From an uncultured Acetatifactor sp. (lineage in GTDB: Bacteria > Bacillota > Clostridia > Lachnospirales > Lachnospiraceae): a stretch of 64,000 bases of DNA. The stretch lies in the NCBI GenBank assembly GCA_934402315.1, contig CAKRTS010000006.1, positions 62,001 to 126,000 of the forward strand, written 5' to 3'. Both the position numbers and the translations under genes were made by a program. The notes beneath the pieces are model-generated. The model made no database searches, was not told the origin of the DNA, and saw nothing but the letters and a program-made list of their open reading frames with translations. Shown here piece by piece: positions 45,173 to 54,093 of the stretch (positions are counted from its first letter, which is position 1; each line of letters begins with the position of its first letter).

Positions 45173-46525
45173 CTACTCGCTCCCCGAGAGCACCATATCG
45201 AGGATATGTGCCAGCGGATCGCAGGCGTTCATCGCCTCCTCGACCGTATTATTCTGCGCACCCAGCTCCACAAGCAGATATTTGTCCCGCAGATGCATGT
45301 TGTAGCGATAGCCCTTCAGGTAGATCTTCCGGGTCAGACCGGGGTAATACTCCGCCGCCTTCAGCTGCATCTGGAAGGAAAACGCAAGATTATCCTGCAG
45401 ATTTTCATTGTAGAGATAGGCAATGTTTCCGGTCTTTTTTGTTCTGGACAATCCGTTAAAGAACATAAACCGCGCCGTCGGTCTCCCGTCGAGATCCATG
45501 ACCAGTCTGGTCTCCTCCGCCATCTCGTCCCGGTGCAGATCGATCACGACCTGTATGGACGGATTCTCCTTAAGCAGCTTTTCGATCTCCGGCAATGCCT
45601 TGGAATACGCCTCGTTTCTGACCGTATCGTACTCCGCTGTATGGTGAAGAACCTCATAACCATATGTATTTGTCAGAATCTCTGTCAGGTACTCACCGAC
45701 ACCGACGATCGAGGTAGAAGGATCTCCCGGCACGGAATCGGCGAAGGTCTCCCTCGAATGGGTATGGTAGATCAATATCTGCGGCCCCGGACTCTCCTTA
45801 TCGATCTGCATTTCTTTTCCGAGGAGCTTTTCAACATCCAGCTGGCTGCTTCCCACGGTGGTGTTGGAATCGACAGTATAAAACTGTTTCAACAGCGTCT
45901 CATAATCCTTCAACGCCTCCCTGTCGATCTGTGCCTGCTGCAAATGTGGCAGAAACGGTATACTGACCGTTGTCCCGCTCGGTTCCGCCCATGCTGTTCC
46001 CTCCGGTATCCCTGGTTCCGCCGCACCTTCCTGCATGCCCTGTCCGGTTCCCGCTGTTCCTTCCTGTGGTTCCTGCCCGGCTCCCGCTGTTTCTCCCTGT
46101 GTACTCTCCGTGAGGAGCTCTCCTTCCGCCTCGGCAAGAAGAATTTCCCGCATGGAAACCTCTCCGGTTCCGTATTCCTCCGCCCCATCCAACAGATAAC
46201 CGTAGAGCGGAAGAAAGCTTTCCATCTGCCCTTCAATGATCCAGCGGAGACCGCCCTTCTCAGTGCCTCCCGTCAGAGCACATGGCATGAACATATTGTA
46301 GAGAGCCTTCTTTGCCGCCGAGGCAAGCTCTCTTTTCATATTCTCCCCGAAAGCACTTCCTTTCACGGTCTGCTGCTCTGCCGCACGGCCCGTCTGGCTG
46401 TCGGCGCTTTTGTCCGGCTGCTCTGTTTTTCCACCGGTCAACATGCGAAATGCCAGAAGGAATGCCACCGCCGCGACAGCGAGGACAACGCGCGGCTGCC
46501 TCGCGGTATTGCTCTTTTTTGTCAC
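45173..46525 (-). CDS. spoIIP: Stage II sporulation protein P
   Basis: 450 residues, starting at GTG (GGGAGGA 9 bases upstream). One N-terminal membrane anchor (~13-31, VVLAVAAVAFLLAFRML) holds the protein outside the membrane. A Gly/Glu/Gln/Thr-rich low-complexity segment (~145-185, with QEGTAGTGQGMQEG) precedes the SpoIIP amidase domain, with metal/active-site residues in ILIYHTHSRETF and VIDLHRDEM, and the closing region VELGAQNNTVEEAMN. It cleaves peptide stems of peptidoglycan during engulfment with SpoIID and SpoIIM. It sits between gpr and lepA as in Bacillus. Confidence 0.95.
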   Translation of the reverse strand: MTKKSNTARQPRVVLAVAAVAFLLAFRMLTGGKTEQPDKSADSQTGRAAEQQTVKGSAFGENMKRELASAAKKALYNMFMPCALTGGTEKGGLRWIIEGQMESFLPLYGYLLDGAEEYGTGEVSMREILLAEAEGELLTESTQGETAGAGQEPQEGTAGTGQGMQEGAAEPGIPEGTAWAEPSGTTVSIPFLPHLQQAQIDREALKDYETLLKQFYTVDSNTTVGSSQLDVEKLLGKEMQIDKESPGPQILIYHTHSRETFADSVPGDPSTSIVGVGEYLTEILTNTYGYEVLHHTAEYDTVRNEAYSKALPEIEKLLKENPSIQVVIDLHRDEMAEETRLVMDLDGRPTARFMFFNGLSRTKKTGNIAYLYNENLQDNLAFSFQMQLKAAEYYPGLTRKIYLKGYRYNMHLRDKYLLVELGAQNNTVEEAMNACDPLAHILDMVLSGSE

Positions 46526-46622
46526 CGGGCACTTCCTCCCGACATGTCTCTTCGTACCAATATATGCCCTCCGCTGCCCGGCTATTCAACCGCATTTCTG
46601 TCCGCTTCCTCCGGCGGTTCTC

Positions 46623-47558
46623 TCAGCTCATGCGCATCTCCATGGCGATGTTGATTCCCTCGGAAACCGTGAAGCTGATCCTCTTGATGACAGCGTCGAT
46701 GTCTTTTCCTGTCATATACATGTTGTTCAGCTCGGGAAAAGGCGGCTGCTGTCTGCTCATATACTTCACCGCATCCACATTCTCCTCCCCCTCAAGCAGC
46801 TTCTCCATGGCGTCCATGACAATTGTCGCCGAATCGACGACCGTGGGAATGCCGATCGCAATCACCGGTACTCCCAGACTCTCCTTTGTCAGGGCATTTC
46901 TGTGATTGCCGACACCCGAGCCGGGCTGTATGCCGGTGTTTGTAATCTGGATGGTCCGGTTCAGGCGCTTCGTGCTTCTCGCTGCCAGTGCATCCACGAC
47001 AATGAGAATGTCCGGCTTTGTCTCGCTGACAACTCCCTTTACGATCTCCGCGGTCTCCATTCCCGTCTTTGCCATCACTCCCGGCTCCAATGCGCTCAGC
47101 AGGGGCATCCGGTTACAGCTGTACGCCGCCTTACCGTACTCCCGGACAATGTGCCTCGTGATATAAAGGTTATCCACGGTCTGCGGCCCCAGTGCGTCAG
47201 CCGTAACCTCCCTGTTGCCCAGTCCTACCACGAGAATATTCTGCTCCTCTTCCTCCTCCGGAAGCAATTTTAAAAGCTCCTCCGCAAGACACTTTGAAAT
47301 TTCCCTGTGATAATCCTCGTCCGGTTCCACCATCGCCGGTGCCTCCATGGTGACATAGATTCCCATCGGCTTTCCCATCGTTTTTGCCGCGTTCCTGGTG
47401 TCAATCGTCACCTTTGTCACCCTGACGTCCTCTGTCTCCCGATAATATTCCTCCACAGACACTCCCCGGAGCTCGCTCTCCGCTTCCCCGATGCTTTCCC
47501 TCGCTTCCAGAGCCAGATCCGTTCTCACTTGAAAATTACCCATCACTTTTATCCCCAT
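46623..47558 (-). CDS. gpr: Germination protease (GPR endopeptidase)
   Basis: 311 residues. GPR degrades small acid-soluble spore proteins at germination and is made as a zymogen in the forespore. FQVRTDLALEARE near the start, NILVVGLGNREVTADALGP, PDILIVVDALAARSTKRLN and GVGNHRNALTKESLGVPVIAIGIPTVVD are family signatures. An alternative ATG lies five codons in. The leader carries a strong hairpin (47584-47619). It is divergent from rpsT and followed by spoIIP, the conserved order. Confidence 0.95.
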   Translation of the reverse strand: MGIKVMGNFQVRTDLALEARESIGEAESELRGVSVEEYYRETEDVRVTKVTIDTRNAAKTMGKPMGIYVTMEAPAMVEPDEDYHREISKCLAEELLKLLPEEEEEQNILVVGLGNREVTADALGPQTVDNLYITRHIVREYGKAAYSCNRMPLLSALEPGVMAKTGMETAEIVKGVVSETKPDILIVVDALAARSTKRLNRTIQITNTGIQPGSGVGNHRNALTKESLGVPVIAIGIPTVVDSATIVMDAMEKLLEGEENVDAVKYMSRQQPPFPELNNMYMTGKDIDAVIKRISFTVSEGINIAMEMRMS

Positions 47559-47583
47559 TTCTGCGCACGTCCTTTGCGCATAG

Positions 47584-47619
47584 CGAGTTTGTGTCAGGTG
47601 TGCGCAGACACAAATCTCG
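47584..47619 (-). other. Strong hairpin in the gpr leader
   Basis: CGAG-TTTGTGTC pairs with GACACAAA-(T)-CTCG around an 11-base loop containing TGCGCA. Two further TGCGCA palindromes lie between it and the gpr start. No T run follows. Confidence 0.6.
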
Positions 47620-47678
47620 TGATTGAAAAATGCAATTACTTTTTAAGCTAGTTTTTGCAAAAAAACGCAGATTATGTA

Positions 47679-47707
47679 TTGACAAATTTTCTATTATTTA
47701 CTAAACT
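47679..47707 (+). promoter_or_regulatory. SigA-type promoter of rpsT
   Basis: Consensus TTGACA, 17-base spacer, TAAACT, giving a leader of about 88 bases. Confidence 0.75.
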
Positions 47708-47717
47708 ACAGTAGTAT

Positions 47718-47754
47718 GTTTGCGTTAGTCCTCCGTGTCTGGCTAAGGCGAAAC
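47718..47754 (+). other. 5'-terminal hairpin in the rpsT leader
   Basis: GTTT-(GCG)-TTAG-(T)-CC pairs with GG-CTAA-(GGCG)-AAAC, only a few bases from the predicted transcript start and ~35 bases before the ribosome site. It is a candidate for autoregulation by S20. Confidence 0.4.
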
Positions 47755-47801
47755 AACTTAAATTAAAATATTTCATTGTATACAAATTGGAGGTGTACGA
47801 C

Positions 47802-48065
47802 TTGGCTAACATTAAATCCGCAAAGAAGAGAATTCTGGTAACCCGCACAAGAACTGATAGAAACAAGGCAATCAGATCCAGCGTTAAGACCGCTATCAAG
47901 AAGGTTTTCGCTGCTGTTGAGTCTGGTGACAAGGCTGCTGCACAGGCAGAGCTTACCGCTGCTACGAAGGTCATTGAGATGGCTGGAAGCAAGGGTGTTT
48001 ACCACAAGAACAACGTTGCCCACAAGGTTTCCCGTATCAGCAAGGCTGTAAACGGAATGGCTTAA
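47802..48065 (+). CDS. rpsT: 30S ribosomal protein S20
   Basis: 87 residues, beginning at TTG: the family N-terminus is ANIKSAKKRI, and GGAGGTG lies 6 bases before the TTG at 47802. The in-frame TTG at 47787 overlaps the ribosome site and is not the start. The basic helical bundle is complete (KSAKKRILVTRTRTDRNKAI ... KNNVAHKVSRISKAVNGMA). S20 binds 16S rRNA early in 30S assembly. The rare TTG start and structured leader suggest translational control. Confidence 0.97.
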   Translation: MANIKSAKKRILVTRTRTDRNKAIRSSVKTAIKKVFAAVESGDKAAAQAELTAATKVIEMAGSKGVYHKNNVAHKVSRISKAVNGMA

Positions 48066-48095
48066 GTTCTTAAATTGCTCATATAGTAAAGATAA

Positions 48096-48128
48096 AAGTA
48101 CCCATACCGTCATGTGGGTACTTTTTTG
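48096..48128 (+). terminator. Rho-independent terminator of rpsT
   Basis: AAGTACCCA / TGGGTACTT stem followed by TTTTTTG, ~30 bases after the stop. Confidence 0.92.
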
Positions 48129-48205
48129 TTGCGCTTTCTGAACCGCTCTTAGACCTGTTCATCCCGATTATGCCCCTTTTCGGGTCGCTGTGCTTGAATC
48201 GCGGC

Positions 48206-48417
48206 TTGCCGTACATGCGTTTTCCCGCCATTCCCCATTTCCGCAGGTACATATCCGCTTGCCTTACCTGTGTTTCCGCGCCATCCTCAATTTCCGCAGG
48301 TACATATCCGCTTGCCTTACATGCGCTTTTCCGCCATCCTCAATTTCCGCAGGCACAATTCCTCTTGCTGTACATGCACTTTTCCGCCATCCTCAATTTC
48401 CGCAGGCACAAAATACC
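48206..48417. repeat. 53-bp tandem repeat array, four units, intergenic
   Basis: Units at 48206-48258, 48259-48311, 48312-48364 and 48365-48417, each beginning TTGC and sharing CCATCCTCAATTTCCGCAGG (unit 1 varies). The period is not a multiple of three and no frame has a ribosome site, so it is non-coding. Between the rpsT terminator and the TPM-gene terminator the 48129-48409 stretch holds nothing else I recognise. Confidence 0.9.
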
Positions 48418-48444
48418 CGCCCACTCAAAATCAGTGGACGGGTA
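48407..48444 (-). terminator. Rho-independent terminator of the TPM-domain gene
   Basis: Minus strand TACCCGTCCACT / AGTGGGCGGGTA with loop GATTTTG followed by TTTTG. It overlaps the end of the 53-bp array. Confidence 0.8.
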
Positions 48445-48533
48445 TAACCATCAATATCATTTTAAGCACTTTCAGATTCATAAATCTCCGCGTTCGTTAA
48501 GTCTCTGCAGGCTCAGCGCCGCCTTCTCCGGCA

Positions 48534-49436
48534 TCAATGTCTGTGTCCTCCGCCGCCATGGCTCGCACCGCTGTGGCTGACATGATGTCCGCCACCTCCG
48601 GAGCTTCCGCCGCTGCTGCCGCTGCTGGTCTCGATGCGTCTCTTCACGACATTCTTTCTGATGAACTGGTCGCCCTGATTCTTAATGCTGGGTCTTCCGC
48701 CTGCCACATAGGCATTGACTGCAACGGTCTTCTTCGCCTTGTTCTTAGAAAGATGGCTCGCCGCATAAATTGCAGCTACAACTGCCGAAACGACTGCCGC
48801 GATGAAGAAATAGCCTGCTCCCGGCATCGAGCTTCCGCCCTCCAGATGATAGCATACCTCGTCGATATAGTTCAGATATGCCAGATAGGGATTGTCGTCA
48901 TAATACTTATCTACCGCATACAGAACATTCTCCACATCCTGCGTTCCGAGGCTGTCCTCAACCTTACCGCTTGTAGAGAGCCATTCACCTCTCTGTCCCT
49001 CATACCGGTTATCGATAAGGATCGAGCCATCACCCTCAAAATTCTTATTAAAGCCGTAACCGGCTGTATCCCAGAAGCTGTCTGCGATGTCTGTCATATT
49101 GTGCTGCCAGTCTGTAGAGTCGCAGCCGTACTCTATCGCAAGATCGCCTTCCACCGGCTCGCTGAATGTCATGATGACGAAGTCCGCCTGATACTCCTGC
49201 TCCTTCTTGGCAATGTAGTCACGCAGCTTCTGCTCCTCGCTGTCCGTCAGGACATCCGCATAGTCATAGACACGCTCTGTCGGTGCCGTAGTATTCATAC
49301 GCACAACCGGCTCTCTCATGGAATAGCGGATTCCCATCACAATTGTCAGCACAAGTAAAATTCCTACAATTACAAACCATATGCGGAAGTAGTGTAAATA
49401 CTGCTTTCCCGCCTCTTTTTTCAAATTGTCACTCAT
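48534..49436 (-). CDS. TPM-domain membrane protein
   Basis: 300 residues. Transmembrane helix ~19-37 (RIWFVIVGILLVLTIVMG), then an extracellular TPM domain (~58-190: VYDYADVLTDSEEQKLRDYI, QADFVIMTFSEP, GSILIDNR), a second helix ~208-228 (AGYFFIAAVVSAVVAAIYAA), and a tail ending in Ser/Gly/His repeats (SSGGGGHHVSHSG). The TPM fold occurs in plant thylakoid TLP18.3 and bacterial YgcG-type proteins and may bind metals. The His-rich tail is typical. It is 15 bases downstream of the zinc-ribbon gene and probably acts with it. Confidence 0.87.
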   Translation of the reverse strand: MSDNLKKEAGKQYLHYFRIWFVIVGILLVLTIVMGIRYSMREPVVRMNTTAPTERVYDYADVLTDSEEQKLRDYIAKKEQEYQADFVIMTFSEPVEGDLAIEYGCDSTDWQHNMTDIADSFWDTAGYGFNKNFEGDGSILIDNRYEGQRGEWLSTSGKVEDSLGTQDVENVLYAVDKYYDDNPYLAYLNYIDEVCYHLEGGSSMPGAGYFFIAAVVSAVVAAIYAASHLSKNKAKKTVAVNAYVAGGRPSIKNQGDQFIRKNVVKRRIETSSGSSGGSSGGGGHHVSHSGASHGGGGHRH

Positions 49437-49451
49437 TGTCTCTCGCCCTCC

Positions 49452-50441
49452 CTATAACCACGCTATCAGCATCGGCACCATGACCAGAATTGCTGTGATG
49501 CAGCCAAAAAGGGTTCCTGTATATGCCCATACTTTTTTCTTTGATATCGGCGCTTCACCGATAATTTTTCCCGACTGACCGTTGACATAGAAGGGATATT
49601 CTTTTCCGGCATAGGTATAATCATACTTCCAGACAGGCAGAAGACCATATGTAACGCTGGTGTCCTCAACGCGGACATCCTGACTGATCGTGCGGACAGT
49701 GCTGTAGCCTGAATAGCTCTCTTTCAGCATTGCCGTCGCATCGTCGTTCATCTTCTTATGCGCACGCGGCTCCGTCACCTCGGATGCCATGTTGTACTTC
49801 TCGCCGTAGAAGCCGGACATATACCTCGGATCAAACTCCGTCATCTGGCTGTAGTTGTACGGCTCCATCAGATCCATCACATCATCCGGCATTGCCTCGG
49901 AGGCATCCGCAGGAATCTTGTCAAAGCTGATGTCCATATCTCTGTCAACAGCGTAAAAGGAAGTCTCTGTGTACTCGGTATTGCCGCTCGTCCACGTCTT
50001 CACCTTTGTTCCTTCCCCGTGGAAGGTGCAGTGCGTCTTGTAATCATAGAACCAGTACGGCACATAATAGCCCTGCATGCCGTTCAGCCGCACTTCGGAC
50101 AGGAAGTCTGTGGGTGCGAAGAGATTCTTCTTAAACTTTTCCCTGATCGACTTCTTACAGCTCTCCTTGCCGAGCTGGAACGGAAGAATCAGCTTCGGCG
50201 CATATTCTCCCTGAACACGCTCATTCAGGATCAGATAGCTGTCACAGTAGGGACACTGTGTCGCCGATGTATGCTTTTCTACCGGAACCTCGCCTCCGCA
50301 GTTCGGGCAGACAGCCATTTCCGGAGATGTACCGTTGTCGAGTTCTTCACTCTTTTCGCTTTCGCAGAACGGGCAGTACATGGTATGCTTCTCCGGGCTG
50401 TATACCACGTTGCCTCCACAATTTTTACACTTGAAATACAT
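49452..50441 (-). CDS. Zinc-ribbon membrane protein
   Basis: About 329 residues from the ATG at 50441 (GAGAGGA 9 bases upstream), which puts the first zinc ribbon at the very N-terminus. Two CxxC pairs make ribbon 1 (CKNCGG ... CPFCES) and two more make ribbon 2 (CPNCGG ... CPYCDS). A soluble domain follows with GYYVPYWFYDYKTHCTFHGE and LLPVWKYDYTYAGKEYPFYV, then one C-terminal transmembrane helix (CITAILVMVPMLIAWL). Proteins of this layout are often called TFIIB-type zinc ribbon or helicase-like, without proof. The YVPYWFYD motif suggests an envelope role together with the TPM protein. Confidence 0.78.
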   Translation of the reverse strand: MYFKCKNCGGNVVYSPEKHTMYCPFCESEKSEELDNGTSPEMAVCPNCGGEVPVEKHTSATQCPYCDSYLILNERVQGEYAPKLILPFQLGKESCKKSIREKFKKNLFAPTDFLSEVRLNGMQGYYVPYWFYDYKTHCTFHGEGTKVKTWTSGNTEYTETSFYAVDRDMDISFDKIPADASEAMPDDVMDLMEPYNYSQMTEFDPRYMSGFYGEKYNMASEVTEPRAHKKMNDDATAMLKESYSGYSTVRTISQDVRVEDTSVTYGLLPVWKYDYTYAGKEYPFYVNGQSGKIIGEAPISKKKVWAYTGTLFGCITAILVMVPMLIAWL

Positions 50442-50597
50442 ACCTACATTCCTCTCTTGTAAGGTTATTCTGTCACACCTGCTTTTAGAATAACATATTT
50501 TTCCGATATATGCCATATGAAATTACAACAGATGTCACAAAGATTCTAACAGTCCTGAAGCAGGACGTCGGAACCGCTGTCAAAATTTCTGCGCAAT

Positions 50598-50659
50598 GCC
50601 CGAAAGTCTCCGGGCATAGGAAAAGCCCTGCACCGGCTTTCCGGCATCAGGACTTTTCC
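50598..50659 (-). terminator. Tandem hairpins after tpiA
   Basis: Minus strand GGAAAAGTCCTG / CAGGGCTTTTCC (one G-U pair), followed by a second hairpin TGCCCG / CGGGCA. The T tract is poor, so termination may be partial or the hairpins may protect the 3' end. Confidence 0.55.
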
Positions 50660-50684
50660 TTGGATTCTCTCAATCTCACAACAA

Positions 50685-51434
50685 TTATTTGTAGCAAACA
50701 ATCTTTCCGAAGTCAGCCTTCAGAGATGCGCCGCCAACCAGTCCGCCGTCGATGTCAGGCTGTGCGAAAAGCTCTGCCGCGTTGCCCGCATTGACTGATC
50801 CGCCGTACTGGATACGCACTGCATCTGCGGTTGCCGCATCGTACATCTCATTGATGCAGTCACGGATTCCCTTACATACTTCCTGCGCCTGCTCGGTGGT
50901 TGCTGTCTTACCTGTGCCGATTGCCCAGATAGGCTCATATGCAATCACAAGCTCCTTCACCTGATCGGCAGTTACTCCGACCAGATCGGACTTGATCTGC
51001 AGACGGATCCAATCCATCGTCACACCTGTCTCTCTCTGCTCCAGAGTCTCTCCACAGCAGAGGATAGGGGTAAGTCCTGCTTCAAATGCCTTCTTGACCT
51101 TCTTGTTCAGAAGAGCATCGTCCTCCTTGAAGTAATCTCTTCTCTCGGAATGTCCGATGATGACATACTTTACGCCGGCATCCTTCAGCATAGCCGCTGA
51201 AATTTCACCGGTATATGCACCCTTCTCCTCGAAATACATGTTCTCGGCGCCAACCTCAACGTTGGTTCCCTTTACTGCCTCAACGACCGGAACAATGTCA
51301 ATCGCAGGTACGCAGTATACAACATCAGCGTCATCTGTCTTCACAAGCTCCTTCAGTTCTGCACAGAGCTTTACAGCCTCGCTGGGAGTCATGTTCATCT
51401 TCCAGTTTCCGGCAATAATCTTCTTTCTTGCCAT
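50685..51434 (-). CDS. tpiA: Triosephosphate isomerase
   Basis: 249 residues. It interconverts dihydroxyacetone phosphate and glyceraldehyde-3-phosphate. Catalytic residues: Lys12 in AGNWKMN, His in [11 protein letters not shown], Glu in [17 protein letters not shown]; the phosphate loop [10 protein letters not shown] is present. It lies 40 bases after pgk and ends the glycolytic gene set at tandem hairpins. Confidence 0.98.
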   Translation of the reverse strand: MARKKIIAGNWKMNMTPSEAVKLCAELKELVKTDDADVVYCVPAIDIVPVVEAVKGTNVEVGAENMYFEEKGAYTGEISAAMLKDAGVKYVIIGHSERRDYFKEDDALLNKKVKKAFEAGLTPILCCGETLEQRETGVTMDWIRLQIKSDLVGVTADQVKELVIAYEPIWAIGTGKTATTEQAQEVCKGIRDCINEMYDAATADAVRIQYGGSVNAGNAAELFAQPDIDGGLVGGASLKADFGKIVCYK

Positions 51435-51473
51435 GATAGTCTCCTCATTTCCGTGTATAATATTTATAATTCA

Positions 51474-52697
51474 TTACTTGTCGTCCGCTGCATCTACGCC
51501 GGGAAGTACCTTGCCCTCAAGGAACTCAAGGGATGCGCCGCCGCCGGTGGAGATGTGGGTCATCTTATCGCCAAAGCCAAGCTGGTTTACAGCTGCTGCG
51601 GAATCTCCGCCGCCGATGATCGTGGTTGCATCGGTCTCAGCCAGAGCCTTTGCTACAGCGATGGTTCCTGCTGCCAGCGTAGGATTCTCAAATACACCCA
51701 TAGGTCCGTTCCATACAACGGTCTTTGCGCTCTTTACAGCATCTGCATACAGAGCAGATGTCTTAGGTCCGATGTCACAGCCCTCTCTGTCTGCGGGCAT
51801 CTTATCGGAATCATAAACCTCTACCTCTACAGGTGCATCGATAGGATTCGGGAAGTCGGTAATGGTTACCGCGTCAACGGGAAGCAGCAGCTTCTTGCCG
51901 AGCTTCTCAGCCTTCTCCATCATTTCCTTACAGTATTCGATCTTCTCGTCATCAACCAGAGACTTACCGATCTCATAGCCCTTTGCCTTTAAGAAGGTAT
52001 ATGCCATACCACCACCGATAATCAGGGTATCGCACTTCTCAAGCAGGTTGGAGATAACGTTCAGCTTATCAGCTACCTTTGCGCCGCCGAGGATTGCAAC
52101 GAAAGGTCTTACCGGATTCTCTACCGCATTGCCGAGGAAGTTGATCTCCTTCTGCATCAGATAGCCGACAACATTCTCGCCGCCCTTAGCGGTGATGAAC
52201 TTCGTCACGCCTGCTACGGAAGCATGTGCTCTGTGGGAGGAACCAAACGCATCACATACATACAGATCAGCAAGATCAGCAAGCTCCTTGGAGAACTGCT
52301 CGCCGTTCTTTGTCTCCTCTGTGCCGCGGAAACGGGTATTCTGGAGCAGAACAACGTCTCCCTCTTTCATATTCTCTACAGCCTTGGTTGCATCGGGTCC
52401 GGTTACATTGTAATCAGCGACAAATACAACTTCCTTGCCGAGCTTCTCAGACAGTCTCTTTGCAACAGGTGCAAGGGACTCCTTCTCGTTGGGGCCTTCC
52501 TTTACCTTGCCGAGATGGGAGCAAAGGATTACCTTTCCGCCATCGTTAATCAGCTTCTGGATTGTGGGAAGTGCTGCCACGATTCTTGTATCATCTGTGA
52601 TCTCGCCATTCTTCAGGGGTACATTGAAGTCACATCTTACCAGAACTCTCTTGCCCTTTGCGTTGATGTCATCAACGGATTTCTTGTTCAGTCCCAT
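51474..52697 (-). CDS. pgk: Phosphoglycerate kinase
   Basis: 407 residues. It transfers phosphate from 1,3-bisphosphoglycerate to ADP. The N-domain starts [20 protein letters not shown], with [10 protein letters not shown] and [14 protein letters not shown]. The C-domain has [14 protein letters not shown] and ends at [13 protein letters not shown] ... [23 protein letters not shown] precedes the ATG. No strong promoter separates it from the gapA terminator, so its transcription may rely partly on read-through. Confidence 0.98.
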   Translation of the reverse strand: MGLNKKSVDDINAKGKRVLVRCDFNVPLKNGEITDDTRIVAALPTIQKLINDGGKVILCSHLGKVKEGPNEKESLAPVAKRLSEKLGKEVVFVADYNVTGPDATKAVENMKEGDVVLLQNTRFRGTEETKNGEQFSKELADLADLYVCDAFGSSHRAHASVAGVTKFITAKGGENVVGYLMQKEINFLGNAVENPVRPFVAILGGAKVADKLNVISNLLEKCDTLIIGGGMAYTFLKAKGYEIGKSLVDDEKIEYCKEMMEKAEKLGKKLLLPVDAVTITDFPNPIDAPVEVEVYDSDKMPADREGCDIGPKTSALYADAVKSAKTVVWNGPMGVFENPTLAAGTIAVAKALAETDATTIIGGGDSAAAVNQLGFGDKMTHISTGGGASLEFLEGKVLPGVDAADDK

Positions 52698-52741
52698 TTT
52701 GTCAAACCTCCATAATTGAATTCAAATCTAACAGTGATAAA

Positions 52742-52775
52742 CAAACAAGGGGCCCGGTCCTAAAGACCGGACCCC
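52742..52775 (-). terminator. Terminator between gapA and pgk
   Basis: Minus strand GGGGTCCGGTC / GACCGGGCCCC with a short loop, followed by TTGTTTGTTT. It may attenuate rather than block transcription into pgk. Confidence 0.85.
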
Positions 52776-52797
52776 TATAGTCCATAGGTGCAGCGGC

Positions 52798-53811
52798 TTA
52801 CTGAAGCTCGCTGAAGTACTTGATGGTACGAACCATCTGGGAAGTATAGCTGTTCTCGTTGTCATACCAGGAAACAACCTGTACCAGAGAGTTGCCGTCT
52901 TCCATCTTGGAAACCATGGTCTGGGTTGCATCGAAGATAGAACCGTAGGTGCTTCCAACGATGTCGGAAGATACGATCTCGTCCTCGTTGTAGTCGAAGG
53001 ACTCTGTCTTAGCAGCCTTCATTGCAGCGTTGATGCCTTCCTTGGTAACCTCGCCCTTAACAACAGCTACCAGAATTGTGGTGGAGCCTGTAGGGGTAGG
53101 TACACGCTGTGCGGAGCCGATCAGCTTGCCGTTCAGCTCAGGGATAACAAGGCCGATTGCCTTTGCAGCGCCGGTAGAGTTGGGAACGATGTTGCAAGCG
53201 CCTGCACGGCTTCTTCTCAGATCGCCCTTTCTCTGAGGTCCGTCAAGGATCATCTGATCGCCTGTGTAAGCATGTACAGTTGTCATGATACCGCTCTGGA
53301 TAGGAGCGAAATCGTTCAGAGCCTTTGCCATAGGTGCAAGGCAGTTTGTTGTACAGGAAGCTGCAGAGATAACGGTATCTTCGGGCTTCAGTGTGTTGTG
53401 GTTTACATTGTATACGATGGTAGGCAGATCGTTTCCTGCAGGAGCAGAGATAACAACCTTACGAGCACCAGCGGTGATGTGTGCGGAAGCCTTCTCCTTA
53501 GAGGTGTAGAATCCGGTACACTCCAGAACTACGTCAACCTTCAGCTCGCCCCAAGGAAGCTTGGATGCGTCTGCTTCCTTGTAGATGGTGATGGTCTTGC
53601 CGTTTACGGTAATGTTATCCTCGCCTGCTACTACGGAATCAGCATACTTGTACTTACCCTGAGAGGAGTCATACTTTAACAGATGTGCCAGCATCTTGGG
53701 GCTGGTCAGATCGTTAATAGCTACAACTTCATATCCCTCTGCATCAAACATCTGTCTGAATGCCAGACGACCGATACGGCCGAAACCATTAATTGCTACT
53801 CTTACTGCCAT
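52798..53811 (-). CDS. gapA: Glyceraldehyde-3-phosphate dehydrogenase, type I
   Basis: 337 residues. It oxidises glyceraldehyde-3-phosphate to 1,3-bisphosphoglycerate. Rossmann start [17 protein letters not shown], Asp in AINDLTSP (favouring NAD), catalytic Cys153 in [12 protein letters not shown], and the phosphate-binding segments [17 protein letters not shown] and [13 protein letters not shown] are all present. RBS TAGGAGGAAACTAAA. The promoter at 53912-53940 leaves a ~95-base leader with a G/C-rich hairpin. Confidence 0.98.
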   Translation of the reverse strand: MAVRVAINGFGRIGRLAFRQMFDAEGYEVVAINDLTSPKMLAHLLKYDSSQGKYKYADSVVAGEDNITVNGKTITIYKEADASKLPWGELKVDVVLECTGFYTSKEKASAHITAGARKVVISAPAGNDLPTIVYNVNHNTLKPEDTVISAASCTTNCLAPMAKALNDFAPIQSGIMTTVHAYTGDQMILDGPQRKGDLRRSRAGACNIVPNSTGAAKAIGLVIPELNGKLIGSAQRVPTPTGSTTILVAVVKGEVTKEGINAAMKAAKTESFDYNEDEIVSSDIVGSTYGSIFDATQTMVSKMEDGNSLVQVVSWYDNENSYTSQMVRTIKYFSELQ

Positions 53812-53911
53812 TTTAGTTTCCTCCTAAAATATATTATTATATCATTTCGACCTCTGCGGCATCTGCTTGTCCAAGCCGCCCACAGATTGTCAAAATTTTA
53901 TCAGCAAAGCT

Positions 53912-53940
53912 ATTTTACCTAATTTCACCTCATAATTCAA
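53912..53940 (-). promoter_or_regulatory. SigA-type promoter of gapA
   Basis: Minus strand: TTGAAT, 17-base spacer, TAAAAT. The leader downstream can fold with GCTT/AAGC inside GGC/GCC and CTG/CAG. Confidence 0.6.
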
Positions 53941-54093
53941 GATGTAAATGAAAAATATTTGTTTTTCCCAAAAAATCTTGTTTTCAACTTCTTATTCCCT
54001 TTTCAACGATTTTGTTTTATACTAAAGGACAAACAATAAAAAAGCAAACTGTACCGGGACAAAATTTTTGCTCCACAGATGAGGATCGCTGCC

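Noticed and set aside
45206..46654. 482-codon plus-strand open frame opposite spoIIP
   Set aside because: Antisense to a complete, recognised sporulation gene; composition is Arg/Leu/His-rich, as expected of a shadow frame.
48206..48417. CRISPR array
   Set aside because: Units follow each other with no unique spacers, the period is 53, and no cas gene is present.
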